Source: Sequoia sempervirens
Lineage: Eukaryota; Streptophyta; Pinopsida; Cupressales; Cupressaceae
Assembly: GCA_007258455.2 (NCBI GenBank)
Contig: VDFB02321314.1
Coordinates: forward strand, 1-64,000
Reading direction: 5' to 3'
Length of the DNA: 64,000 nucleotides
This document shows positions 36,713-48,713 of this stretch, one piece after another. Below the pieces are notes generated by a model. It had not been told where the DNA came from. It did no database searches and saw nothing but the letters and a program-made list of their open reading frames with translations. Position 1 is the first letter of the stretch. Each line of letters starts with the position of its first letter. The translations under genes and the position numbers were made by a program.

Positions 36713-37612
36713 TTTCACATTTGATTTTGGGGCTAAAAAGAAATTTTCGTGTTTGTGTGAAGCAACATCTTCATTTAGCATAGAAATTTTTTATTTTTGG
36801 GCTTAAAATAAATCTTTGTTTGCTTTGTTTTTGGTGTTAGGCCTATGCTCTCCCCTTAACTGGGTGATCAAAATGCCAAACTCACCTATTTTACTTTATG
36901 CATTTTACAGTTTTATTAACACCTTTTAGAAGGCCTTTCGTAGTGGGAAAAAGTACTCACCCTACGGGAACGACCTAAGTGGGAACAACTAAATCCAAGT
37001 TTTCCAACCCACTCTAATCAAAAGTGGATGGTTGATGAAAATCCCATTCGACGGTAGTGTGCATTGATAACCATCCCCAAAGCATTTGTTCTAAAGGTAG
37101 GGAGGTCTCTCGAGGGAGTCTATCATTTGCCGCACTGAACAAAAACCCTTACTAAGAACTTAGTGTAGTATCTTACCGAGTCAGTTTCTGAACATCATAT
37201 TAATCACAGTACAGGGGAGGGAAGAATCTACCCCCAAGATACTCACCATATAACTGCCAAGAATTGTTTGCTCAGGGGATCCGGTATCCATTTCTGTCAC
37301 TTTGAGTACGCACCTGGAAAAGACAAAAACATGGGCGCCCTTTCGGGGGTGACACGGCTGTGTGAGTCGACGCAGTTTTAAGATGTGGGTTGTTGATTAC
37401 TATGATGACCTACTTGAGAACTAAGAGTGAGTCTATTTGAAATGCTTATCATGTGTAAAACCTGTTAAAACAATTTTTGAATAACATTTTGGTCATACAC
37501 TTGATGTTTAGCATAGGACTTAAGACAACTATTCTACAACTTGTTTGATGTGTTTTCAATACACTAATTCAGATAAGATCATCCAACACTCACTATCACA
37601 TTGATTACTCTC

Positions 37613-37954
37613 ATGTTACGAGATTGGAAATCCATAACGTTTGTAAAGAAGTTTGTTTTCAAAAGGATTAAAAAGCCAAAGAAACCCCTTAACCACAAGA
37701 AACTATTGAAGAAGCAACGATTTTTGTATCAAAGCCGAAAAGTTTTACTTAAATATAGAACCTTTCTTCATAGGTATCATGATTGTGTTAGAGGTCTTTC
37801 TGATGATTATGCTATAGAACCTTTGTACTCACAAGCTTATTTTCAAAGAAGAGCCCTTTCTCAAAGGCATAACCATAGTCAACGCATTCGTTTTTGTTAT
37901 ATTCCCCAACCTGCAATTGAATATTCTACTCGTCCAAATCAAATTTTTCAATAG
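37613..37954 (+). CDS. Small basic ORF upstream of gag in element B
   Basis: 113 codons from ATG 37613, uninterrupted. The N-terminal third is very basic (KRIKKPKKPLNHKKLLKK), followed by a Tyr/Arg/His-rich part (SQAYFQRRALSQRHNHSQR, CYIPQPAIEYSTR). It lies 280 bp before the gag ATG in the long leader. It has protein-like composition and escaped the stops that hit gag-pol, but chance is not excluded. A nucleic-acid-binding leader protein is a guess from charge only. No family recognised. Confidence 0.45.
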   Translation: MLRDWKSITFVKKFVFKRIKKPKKPLNHKKLLKKQRFLYQSRKVLLKYRTFLHRYHDCVRGLSDDYAIEPLYSQAYFQRRALSQRHNHSQRIRFCYIPQPAIEYSTRPNQIFQ

Positions 37955-38234
37955 AGAACTCATATCACATTAGGCATTCATCACTAAAATCCATCCTTTT
38001 ACAAAACTAGGATCAAAATTTATAAAGTGCAAAAACATCTTTTTCTTGATCTTTTGCTTAAAATTCCCTCCAACAGGATTTTCATCCTTTCAATTAGGGA
38101 ACAACACAAGCTAAAGGTTAGAAAATTTTCAAGTCATAGAATCTTCATTCTATCCTAACTTTCATATCTATCACATAATTGCACTATTTCACATTCTTTT
38201 GATCAAAAGTGAGTAAGAATTTGGAACAAAACTT

Positions 38235-39653
38235 ATGCCTGTCTTCACAAGATCTCAAAAACACATGGAAAAAGATGAGGGAGAAACCACTACAAGCAAA
38301 ATGGGTGACCATACTGAAAAAGAAGAGGATACATTTAATCTTGATGAATTAACAGAAGAAAAGCTTCAAGAAGCAGAACAAGATCCTCAATTCCATACTC
38401 TTATGGAAAGGATTTTAGAACGAAACAAAGAAAGATATTTTATTTCATTAGCTAATCAAGGAGCTAAGTTGCCTCACAATTTTGACATAGAAGGGATTAA
38501 GCAGAATCCTGAAAATCCTCCTACTAACTTTAGTGCCCTTACTCAACAAATAAAAGAATCACAAGGGCAAATAAAAGAAATACAAGGGGGTACAACAAAG
38601 AAGTATGTTTTGGAAGGCATATCTCCTTACCCATTTGATAGGAGTCTTCAAATGATCCCATTTCCAAAACATTGTGAAATCCCTAAATATGATAGGTACA
38701 ATGGAAAAACTGATCCTATTGACGATGTGAGGGATTTCCGAAATATGAGTCTAGAATTCGCCTATGACGATACATACTTAATGCGATTATTTCCACGAAG
38801 TCTAGGTGTACAATCCATGGAGTGGCTTTCTAAGATCACTCCACCCATCAAAACCTTTGAGGAGTTGATAAATTAGTTTATATCAAAATACTCCTACAAC
38901 ATTCAACATCAGATAACAATGCTTGATCTTTGTAAAGTAAAACAAAAAGTAGGAGAACCCTTCACTACGTTCTTGCAAAGGTGGAGAAGGTTATTTGCAC
39001 GATATTCCCATCCTATTCCTGAAAAGGAAAAGATGGATATCTTCATCAATAGCCTAGATCAAGAATTAAGCTATAGGCTTAATCTTCATTGTCCTCACAA
39101 CTTTGAAAAATTGATTGAAAATGCAATCACAATTGAAGGGGCCTTGGTTAAACGAGGAGTGATAAAACTTGATAATCCAAGTACATCAAACCAAAACAAC
39201 AACGATAAAACAAGGTTTTGGAACAAAAACAAAAATGTTGTCAATGATGGTATAGTGGATGCAAATAATCTACAAACAAGACCATCTGTCTTTAATTTAT
39301 CAAGTGCTCCACAAACCAATCAACAAGGAAACAACAATCAACAAGGACAAACCTCCAAGCAAGAGAGCATGACCAATCAAAATACCAATCAAAATTGTGG
39401 TAATTTCAATAGCAATCTTGGCAATACCCAAACATCAAATCCGTCTAGACCTCCATTCTTTTCAAATCGACAGAATTTTACCGCCTTGGGTCAATCTCTT
39501 GAGTCTGCTCTCAAGGAGCTTCTTGATAATAAGGTTATCACCTTACCACCACAAAGAGATTATGAGCCATGAGTCAAACCACCATCATGGAATGACTCGT
39601 ATTATTGCAATTATCATCAATGTAAAGGTCATAGAACAAATAATTGTCAAGCT
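38235..39653 (+). pseudogene. Element B gag, two stops
   Basis: ATG 38235 (MPVFTRSQKHMEKDEGETTT). The capsid part has the retrotransposon gag pattern (EIPKYDRYNGKTDPIDDVRDF, YLMRLFPRSL, MEWLSKI, FTTFLQRWRRLFARYSHPI). A Gln/Asn-rich linker leads to a zinc knuckle CNYHQCKGHRTNNC near 39604-39645. Stops are TAG 38874-38876, where FINQF-type sequence expects Gln, and TGA 39570-39572, where Trp is expected. Gag packages element RNA. It is clearly related to the gag of element D. Confidence 0.9.
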
Positions 39654-40982
39654 TTGAAAAATCTTGTACAAGATTTAATTGACAATGACACTATTACAAT
39701 TGAAGGACATCATACCAATGATGATCATCAAGTATTCAAAGATCCTTTACCAAACTATCAAAAGGGGGAAGCATCAAATATCAAATCCAAAAGCATACAT
39801 CATGTTGAAGACAATATAATCCGTCACATCTATGTTGATGATCAAAGAGTTAATGTTATCAAAATCAAAGGAAAACAAGAATATCAACAAGTTAATGTGA
39901 CTACGAGAGGACAAGAAAAAGTTGTTTTAAAAGGGAGTTCATCTAAGACAACTATTCCTTCTCCAAATCAATATAATCTGGTTGATCAATTGAGAAAAAC
40001 ATTAGCTCAAATCTCCATCCTTGAACTTCTCAAAATATCCCCCATACACAAGAATATTTTAGAAGAAGCTCTTATAAACACAACTGTTGATACTGATCTA
40101 GATGTAAACAAATTTCAAGCCATGGTGGGACATTTGTCTTCCCCCACTTGTCTTTCATTTTCTGACAAAGATGATGCTTCCATGACACATCCACATAATT
40201 CATCGCTCTATCTTGAAGTCATGATCCATAAACATCGAATTAGACGTGTCTTAATAGATGGAGGAGTTGGTTTAAACATTTGTACCTTAAAGCTAATACA
40301 TGCCTTGGGAATTTCAGAAAATGCTATTGATCCACGAAGGAAAATAACTATCAAAGCATATGATGATGAAGAAAGAGCTTCTAAGGGATTAATATTGCTG
40401 CCTATCAGAGTGGGACCTGTTGTGAAGAACACATTTTGTTAGGTTCTAGATCAGGATCTTTCTTATAACATACTTTTGGGTCGTCCATGGATTCATGATA
40501 TGCAAGCAGTGCCATCAATGTATCATCAATGCATCAAGTTTCCATATGATGGACAGGAAATAACTATACAAGCTGATTACAATAGTACCCAAACTTGTTC
40601 AAATCTTTGAGCAACTCAAGATACCTTTGTGCCACACAATAGGGAGGCTCTTGTTATTTCTTCTTTCAATCTACAAGGCCAATTGCAAGAATTGACAAAG
40701 AGTTTTGACACTAGGTTAAATTTTAAAGACAAAGGAGTTGGCGAATATTCACTATCTCTTTCTACCTTACCTCCTTCTCCAAGGTCACATGGTCAGCCAA
40801 CCTTATCAAATCAAAAGATTGTAACAGCCTCTACATTCCAAAATTTTGTAGAAGTCACAAAGTTTGATGGAAAATTCATTAGAGCCAATACCACTGAAGA
40901 AGAAGCTGAAGATAGGGACATCCTAAATTGGCTATACAAAGATGAAGATGAATCTCTCTTGCATATTAAGTTACCTACATAA
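39654..40982 (+). pseudogene. Element B protease region, three stops
   Basis: Continues the gag frame. The aspartic protease motif is VLIDGGVGLNICT near 40245-40285, followed by the ILLGRPWIHDM motif near 40470, where the usual flap-side sequence of Tat elements lies. Stops: TAG 40440-40442 (Gln expected), TGA 40608-40610, TAA 40980-40982 (Gln expected). The protease would cut the polyprotein in the particle. Confidence 0.85.
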
Positions 40983-41115
40983 CAATATGGTAAGGGGTAC
41001 GCTATCATGCAGAAAATGGGCTATGAAGGAAATGGTCCTATAGGAAAAAGAAGAGAAGGAATTGTGGAACCAATTCAACCTATTTCAAAGCATTCAAGTG
41101 ATAAAATAGGACTTG
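40983..41115 (+). pseudogene. G-patch-like segment between protease and RT in element B
   Basis: Reads GYAIMQKMGYEGNGPIGKRR, then EGIVEPIQPI and DKIGLGYGKD. The spaced glycines (KMGY-x2-GNGPIG … GLGY) fit the G-patch, a nucleic-acid-binding motif also found at the protease C-terminus of betaretroviruses. It is in the polyprotein frame. I judge it a real G-patch but cannot run a profile search. Confidence 0.6.
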
Positions 41116-42656
41116 GATATGGTAAAGATAAAGAAGACTATACTTCACAACAAGCACAATCAGCTCATGAAGAAGGATCAATGTCAGATAAACCTCATGA
41201 ATCATTTTTCCAATTGCAAAATAGTTCAGATACTGATTCAAATGAATATGAATGGGACACCTTTTATAATGATGAATTTTGGAGAGACAAACAAGTTGAT
41301 ACCATACATAAATATGCACATGTTCTTATACAAGGAGAAGGTTCAAGGCCTCCGCTTGATTATGTTTTACAAAGCGATAATGACTCAAGTGAGGATGATT
41401 CAGATTCTAACAAGATTGACGATCAACAGGAGAATACCATCATAGACCTTGTTTACCATGAGGATGATAGTCGCATCATGACTTTGACAATTCAAGACCT
41501 TACCCAACCTAATGATCCCATGCCTTTAGTTTATCTAGAACTTATTGATTGGGACAATGATGCACCTATCCACATCCCTACATTCCATGATGATGAGGAC
41601 ATTATAAATTTCCTTTGTTCTTCTAATGAAGAAAACAATTGTTTCATTCAAGAATTTCATACTCATGATTTTGATAAGGAGGGTGTTAAGTTTCTTAGCT
41701 GCAAAATAAATGAAATAAAAGATGGATCTATCGGTGAAAACCAAAAAATGGCAGTGATAGATCACAACAAGAGAAAAATAAAGAGCAAATCCGACAGTGA
41801 AAACCTTTCTAAGGCACTGAAGGATGAGAAACTTGACACTCTTCCCAAGCATTATCATGAAAGATCTTCTATTTTGATCGAACCAATAGAATTAATCAAT
41901 ATAAGTACAATAGAGCAGCCAAAAATCTTGCAACTTGTAGCGTCATTAACAGTTGAAGAAGTTTTGAAATTCATGGAGTTCTTGAAAGAGAATCAAATTA
42001 ACTTTGCTTGGTCATATGCTGATATGCCAAGGTTAGATCCTAATCTGATAATGCATCATTTATCTATCAAGGCAAGGGTAAAACCTGTGAAGCAAAAGCT
42101 TAGAAAAATGCATCCACATGTTGCATTATTGGTCAAAGAGGAATTAAAGAAACTTTTGGATGTTGGATTCATTCGAACTATTGATTATGCAGAATGTATT
42201 TCCAATATTGTACCTATTTCAAAGCCAGATGGAAGGATCAGAGTTTGTACAGATTTCAGAGATTTGAATAAGGTTTGTCCCAAAGATGACTTTCCTTTGC
42301 CCAACATAGATATGATTGTTGATTTAACTGTTGGCCATGCAATGTATTCATTAATGGATGGATTTTCAGGATACAACCAGATAAAAATTGCACCAGAGGA
42401 TCAAGATAAAATAGTATTCACATGTCCTTGGGGTACCTATTTCTGGAATGTAATGCCATTTGGGTTAAAGAATGCCGGAGCCACTTATCAAAGAGCAATG
42501 ACAACAATTTTTCATGATATGATGCACACATTCATGGAAGATTATGTTAATGATTTACTTGCCAAATCTCACACACGAGAAGAACATCTAGAAATCTTGT
42601 CAAAAATATTTTCGAGAATGAGGAAGTTCAATGTTCGACTCAATCCAAAGAAATCT
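41116..42656 (+). pseudogene. Element B acidic linker and reverse transcriptase
   Basis: A long acidic linker (about 41116-41900) precedes RT. RT motifs: KEELKKLLDVGFIRTIDYAE, DGRIRVCTDFRDLNKVCPKD, YSLMDGFSGYNQIKIAPEDQ, MPFGLKNAGATYQRAM. The catalytic site reads DYVNDLLAK, where YVDD is expected: the first Asp is Asn (G-to-A change). The frame ends right after RLNPKKS, where a deletion removes the RT C-terminus. It copied element RNA to DNA; inactive now. Confidence 0.9.
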
Positions 42657-42659
42657 TGA

Positions 42660-43140
42660 CAAAAGCTTACCATTTACACATTTATTGCATAAGAATGTCC
42701 CATTCAAATGGGAAGAAAAATGTGAAGAAGCATTCAATCAAATCAAGCAATATCTTATGCACCCACCAGTTTTAATTCCACCCATTCCAGGACAGCCACT
42801 TATACTCTATATTTCAGCAATAGAAGTATCCTTAGGAGCATTGCTAGCACAAGAAGATTTTACAGGTAAAGAAAGGGCTATATACTATATCAGCAGAACT
42901 CTAACAAGTCATGAATTAAACTACAGTTTCATTGAAAAATCTTGCCTTACAGTGGTGTTTGCTTCTCAAAAGTTGCGGCATTATATGTTGGCTCATACAG
43001 TTAAGTTGATAACCAAGATTGATCCACTGAAATACTTACTAAGCAAAGCTACTTTAATAGGGAGACTTGCAAAATGGGTAATGATCTTAAGTGAGTTTGA
43101 CATTCACTATGTAGATTGAAAAGCTATTAAAGGACAGGTC
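42660..43140 (+). pseudogene. Element B first RNase H, N-terminally deleted
   Basis: The frame shifts by one after the deletion and continues with LPFTHLLHKNVPFKWEEKC, LILYISAIEVSLGALLAQED, RAIYYISRTLTSHELNYSFI. The catalytic DAS is replaced by SAI, as usual in the first RNase H of dual-RNase-H elements. A TGA at 43117-43119 stands where VDWK is expected. Confidence 0.85.
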
Positions 43141-43860
43141 ATTGCAGATCAGTTGGCTGAAGCACCTTTACAAGAAGAAATTCCAATGCACGTTGAGTTT
43201 CCTGATGCAGATGTCTTCACAGTAACAATTCATAAATCATGGAAATTGTACTTTGGTGGATCTTATACACAATATGGCTTGGGGGCAAGAATTCTCTTTG
43301 TTACACCTGAAGGACATACTATTTCACGATCATATCGATTGATGTTTCCTTGCACAAATAACATAGCCGAATATGAGGCATTGCTCATAGGATTGAAAAT
43401 AGCATTAGAATGGTGGATTACAGAGCTCCAGGTCTATGGTGATTCACAACTTGTCATTAATCAAATTAATGATGACTATCAAACTAAAGATGATAAGTTG
43501 CTACCTTACAAGAACATGGTGGATGATTATAAGAAGTATTTTGTGTCAATCAATTTTTCACAAATCTCAAGGATTGATAATAAAGCTGTGGATGCAATGG
43601 CTACCATTGCTTCCTTATTACAATTATCAGAAGATCAAATCAAGCATGAATTTTTGGTGGAACAATTGTTTTCCCCCGCCTATGATAATCCTGAGACCCA
43701 AGTCATATATCATTTAACTGGTTCTGATTCACCTTTATATGGCAAGATTTATACCTATTTGAAAGATAACATCTTACCTCTGGATTTATCCTGCAACCAA
43801 AAAAGGAACTTCATTCGCCAATCATCCCGTTATACCTTAATTGCCAATATCCTTTACTAA
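43141..43860 (+). pseudogene. Element B second RNase H (aRNH), downstream of RT
   Basis: Reads WKLYFGGSYTQYGLGARILF, PCTNNIAEYEALLIGLKIAL, VYGDSQLVINQI, KAVDAMATIASLL. Position between first RNase H and integrase is the standard Tat arrangement. The first catalytic Asp (FDGS) is Gly here. TAA at 43858-43860 replaces the usual Gln of YQRG. Confidence 0.88.
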
Positions 43861-44991
43861 CGTGGTCTTGATGGTACACTCCTTATATGTCTTGAACATG
43901 ACGAATCTAAAAAATCCTTACAAGAGGTTCATGGTGGTATTTGTGGAACTCGTTCAAGTGGTTTGACCTTAGCCAAGAAACTTGTCAGAATGGGATACTA
44001 TTGGCCTACCATCGAGAAAGATTCTTTTACTTTTGTCAAGAAGTGTTCTAAATTCCAGATACATGGGAATCTTATTCATGCACCTGCATAAGAACTGCAA
44101 CCTTTCATTCTGACATGGCCTTTTTCTCAGTGGGGATTAGATCTTGTTGGTAAAATTCATCCTTCATCATCAAATGGGCATAAATTCATCATTACAGCTA
44201 TGGAGTATTTTACAAAGTGGATTGAAGTTGTTCCTTTGACAATTGTGAATGGTAAACAAATATCTTCATTTATCCTAAATTATATTATTTGTCGATATGG
44301 AATTCCTAATTCTATCATTACTGATAATGGAAGGCCTTTCAAGAATCAAGATGTGGATGAACTTTGTGAAAGATTTCATATCCAACACAGGTTCTCTACA
44401 CCTTACTATCCATAGGGTAATGGTCAAGCAAAAGCTTCTAACAAAACAATCTTGAAGATATTGAAGAAGACAGTAAATGATGTCGGTCGTGATTGGCATG
44501 TCCAATTAAATCCAGCTTTGTGGGCATATAGAACCAGCATTCGCACACCAATAGGAGCTACCCCATATGCCTTGGTCTATGGAGTAGAAGCAATCTTACC
44601 ACTAGAGGTTGAAATACCTTCGCTTAGGGTCTCACTCAAGGGATTGATAAGTGATGAGGACTATAGAGTATCTCGCTTGCAAGAGTTGGAACTGTTAGAT
44701 GAAAGACGTCAACATGCAACTGATCATTTGAAGGGTTATCAACAGGTTATGTCCCGTAGTTATAATCACAAAGTTAAACCACAGACATTTCAAGTAGGTG
44801 ACTTAGTCTTGAGAGAAAATCCACGTAATCAGCAAGACAGAGAAAAGAAAGGGAAATTTTAAACAAACTAGCTTGGTCCATTTGTCATCATTGCAGCATA
44901 CGGTTCTGGTGCATATCAGTTATCCACATCAGAAGGGGACCTGTTTGAAGAGCCGATCAATAGAATTCATTTGAAGAAATTCTATGTCTGA
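43861..44991 (+). pseudogene. Element B integrase, four stops
   Basis: One frame to TGA 44989-44991. The zinc finger is damaged (CGTRSSG for CGTHSSG, CSKFQIHG for CDKCQIHG). Core: WGLDLVGKI, ITDNGRPF and GNGQAKASN, where the third acidic residue is Lys. C-terminal: [51 protein letters not shown]. Stops at 44089 (TAA), 44413 (TAG), 44860 (TAA) and 44869 (TAG) fit Gln or Trp codons. Confidence 0.88.
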
Positions 44992-46590
44992 ATTGTCAAG
45001 TCCTGAAGAAAAAAAAATCATAAAAAGTCTTGAAATTTTTTTAAAAAAATCATAAAAAGTCCTGAAAAAAAATCCAAAAAAAAAAAATCAATCATAAAAA
45101 GTCCTAAAAAAATCATAAACATTAGAAAAATCATGAAAAAGTGCAATAAAAACAAGTGGTGAAAACCTGGCAAACAGGCGCTACTTGTGATCAAAATGGG
45201 CTCCTCAATTTATTATCTTATGCCTTGCATTCACTTTAGGCATCATCCATCCATATCTATCATTTGTACATATCTATCATATCCATATCATGCAACGGGA
45301 ATCCTTGTGTTTTATCATGGCTTGATGAAATTTGTACATATTCATACTCTTTAGGTTGTGTTTACACTAGGGGCAAGAGCTGAAATATAGACTAAACAAG
45401 CAAGGGGCAACAAACTTTTTGAACATCACAAACAGACACAAAATAGTTTGCCAAAACAACAACAAACATTGCCGTAGAAAAATCAACCACAACATACTTA
45501 TTCAATGCCAATTGACATCAAAACAAAATGATCCAAATAAACTACTGAAATGAGAATATCAATAATGATAACCAACTTGGATGATCTTAATCTGAATAAA
45601 TGTTTGAAATACTTTAAGCAAAATTTGAATGGTTGTTTGATTTTTCTATCATATCTCTGGAGCAATTCAATGATGTACTTAACTAGAAAAGCAAGGAAGG
45701 AGTATGATTTTTATTTGTCTACTGTTTGCGAGGAAATCATTAGTACTATGCAAATTGGTCACGAGACATGCTCTATTATAGGATAATTGATGACATTTCA
45801 GAATTTGCATGGGAAAAGGGTTAACTCTTGTATGTTTATGCAAGCAATACTCAGGTCATCTCGATTCAATTATACCTAGATGCTTGTATTAATTTGCTAT
45901 ATCAAAAATCATGAAAGCAATACTCAGGTCATCACTGGTGCTAACTTACCCTTTGATGCTTGTATTAACTTTCAACATTTCAATGCTCTGTGATGATATA
46001 AAAAGCAAAAATAAGCTCTCCAAATGGCAATATTGTATGAATATCCTACATGGTTAGTATAGATTGCATTTATGTTAGAGTTTGCATTTTACATTCATAG
46101 ATTTTCCCAAAAAGCTGACAAAGTATCAAATGGTTCATATCTTTTTGATTACATGATTGAGTATATTTTGACATTCACAAAAACATCATTTCATACATTA
46201 TTTTATATATGTTTGCATTAGAAAATCACAAAAATATAGTATGCATACATACACATTCATAAACATGTATAAATTGTATTATACATCATATTCATATAAT
46301 CATTCATCAAATAGAGTTCATCTCATCTCATATATCATGCATATATATATATATACATCATAAACAATCATAAACATAGGGAAACCATCATATCATAACA
46401 CATCATGCATATAAGAAAATAGATGCATTTATCTCATCATAAATCATCGCCGCATTTCATCTATCTCAAAAATGAATGTCAAAAAATACAAGGATGTCAA
46501 CTACACATGATATAACATCATCAAAAATGAGACCATCTCAGGGTGTATATAAATATCTCAAAAGAGTATCACAAAAACATCATCTACAAT
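44992..46590 (+). other. Spacer between pol and antisense ORF of element B
   Basis: At 44997-45150 are A-rich repeats of AATCATAAAAAGTCCTGAAA type. At 46190-46450 is a low-complexity CAT/TA-rich stretch. One 78-codon open frame (45550-45786) has some protein-like character but no recognised relative. No other gene. Confidence 0.6.
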
Positions 46591-46593
46591 GTA

Positions 46594-48429
46594 CTAGGCA
46601 GTGCTATCCTCTGATGGAGCTGGTCTGGGACCTGTACCACCTGCCCCTGATGGACCTGCTCCGCCTGTCCCTGATGGTCCTCCTGGAGGTAATGGATGTG
46701 TGACACCTCTACTAGTAGTACGAGAGTGACTATGAGTAGACCGTGACCGAGTATAACTCTCCCTCCGCTCAGGTGGAACAACATCATGATATCTGGTCTT
46801 GTAAAACTCGGCCTCCCGGGTGGCTTTGGCAACCTCTCTCATCATGTCACCAGGTAGGGTGCTAGCTGCTACTCTCTGTAGACTATCTGCCAAAGCAATG
46901 GCCTGCTCACCCTACTGTTTGGCCGTATCCCTCTCAGCAATAACTGAAGTCAACTGTCCCTGCAACTGTGTAATCAAGGCCTGTGCCTATGCTAGCTAAG
47001 TCTGTAAACTCTGTACTGTACTCTGTAGAGAGGATATCTGACCTGATATTGCTGGATCTACTGAAGGAGATGGATCTGTGTGTCTCATCTGTGGTCCACC
47101 TCTGCCACCTCTACCACCTCTCCTAACACCCCTATCACCACCCCTACCATCACCACCATCATCTCCCTCTGAATCATCATCTCCTCCACTCTCATCATCA
47201 TCACTGCCCTCTGAATCGTCACCCTCTGAAGCTGAATCTCTCTGTCATTGTCTTTGTGCAGCAACAGGAGCAATAGGCTCATCAGGATCAAACATATGTG
47301 GTGTAGGATGCTCTAGGACATACTGGCTATACTCTAGGGTCGTCCCTGCATCAAGAACATCAACTCGGTAATCCCACATCACCACTCCTAAACTGGTGAA
47401 CTCTGCCACTGCTATCTCATACAAAATCCGTGGACCCCATACTGCAAGCTCTGGCTGTCACCATGCAAAAATGGCCAAACCCACAGGCATACCCTGAATC
47501 TGTCCAAACTGCCAACATACTCGTCCAGCAAGAAATCTCTCAATGATCCACGGAGTACGCCCAATCAAAAATCTGGATGTACACACATAGGGCATCTCCC
47601 TCGCATCCTCTGGCCATGCCTCATAATCTAAATATGGCCACCAGCATACTGTATCCAGACCATCTAGGAGATGCTGCCAATGATCTAGTTTTCCCAGTCT
47701 TGGCTAAGCAATAATGTCAACATATCTCCATCTATACGATCGACCAGCTGGTCGCTGTCCTTGAGTCAATGGTCGCAAAACAGCAAAGTGCTCCCATGCC
47801 CATATCTGTAATAATGAGCAACCAACAACAAAACTTCGGCCTCTACCATAAAAAATATGATGTAACTCATCATACAAGTGTGCAAGCATGCATGTACCCC
47901 ACACATACCGTGTCCCCTGCATCACCATACTCTCTAGCACACGACCCCATCCGATCGTGAACCCCTTTGACCTATGGTTGGGGCATAACACACCTCCAAT
48001 GAATCCTGTAAGTACAGACGGTAAAGGTGGATATGTATCTGTCATCTCGCCCCATGGGATGAAATATCCGGCAATGTGATCATCTTTGAAAATCCTCCTC
48101 AAAGCATCAGTGCCTCTAGCCTCTCGGCTATCAAAAACCACTATCTCCCCCATCACTGGGATCCTCAAGATGCGATATACGTCCTCAGGGGTCACTGTAA
48201 TCTCTCCGGTCGGTAAATGAAATGTGTTGGTGTCACTATGCCACCCCTCAACGAGTGTTGTCAATAAAGCCCTGTTGAGGTGAACCTTAGGCATATCAAG
48301 CAATGACCTCAATCCACAGGCCTCAATCACATCTCGGTCTGACTATAACAACTATGGAATCAATGTCCATGTACTCGAAAATGTCTCTCATGACTGCAAT
48401 ACGCCCAATCTCTCCTGTTGACATATCAT
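46594..48429 (-). pseudogene. Antisense extra ORF of element B with plant mobile domain
   Basis: From ATG 48429 one minus-strand frame runs about 610 codons with stops only and no frameshift. Early part: SDRDVIEACGLRSL, TLVEGWHSDTNTFHLPTGE, ITVTPEDVYRILRIPVMGE, the signature of the plant mobile domain (PMD, MAIL/MAIN type). Later: LYDELHHIFYGRGR, WWPYLDYEAWPEDAREM, GRVCWQFGQIQGMPVGLAIF. An acidic then Gly/Arg-rich stretch (GDDSEGSDDDESGGDD, RGGRGG) follows, then a coiled coil (QGQLTSVIAERDTAK). Stops include two TAG near 48350-48370, TAG 47704 and TGA near 47459. PMD proteins occur as host silencing factors and as extra ORFs of gypsy elements, often antisense near the 3' LTR (established). 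The role in the element is unknown. Confidence 0.88.
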
Positions 48430-48713
48430 GACAAAGCAAAATCAATATCCAATCATCACGATTTATTAATCAAATCTAAATATCAAAATATTTTTTTTAT
48501 TTTCATGGAAAGCAGATAATCAACATCATGTTTATTTTTAACAACTTTAGAAATGGACATATCAATCAAAACTATTTATTTTTCATCATTATGGAAGACA
48601 GATAATCATAATCACGTTTGTTTTTAACAACTTTAAAAGCAAATCTATCAGTTTTTATTTGTTTTCCAACAACTTTGGGAACAAATTTATCACTCACAAC
48701 AATAGTCAATCAA

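Noticed and set aside
47078..47371. Pro/Ser-rich plus-strand ORF
   Set aside because: It is the complement of the acidic and Gly/Arg-rich part of the antisense PMD ORF.
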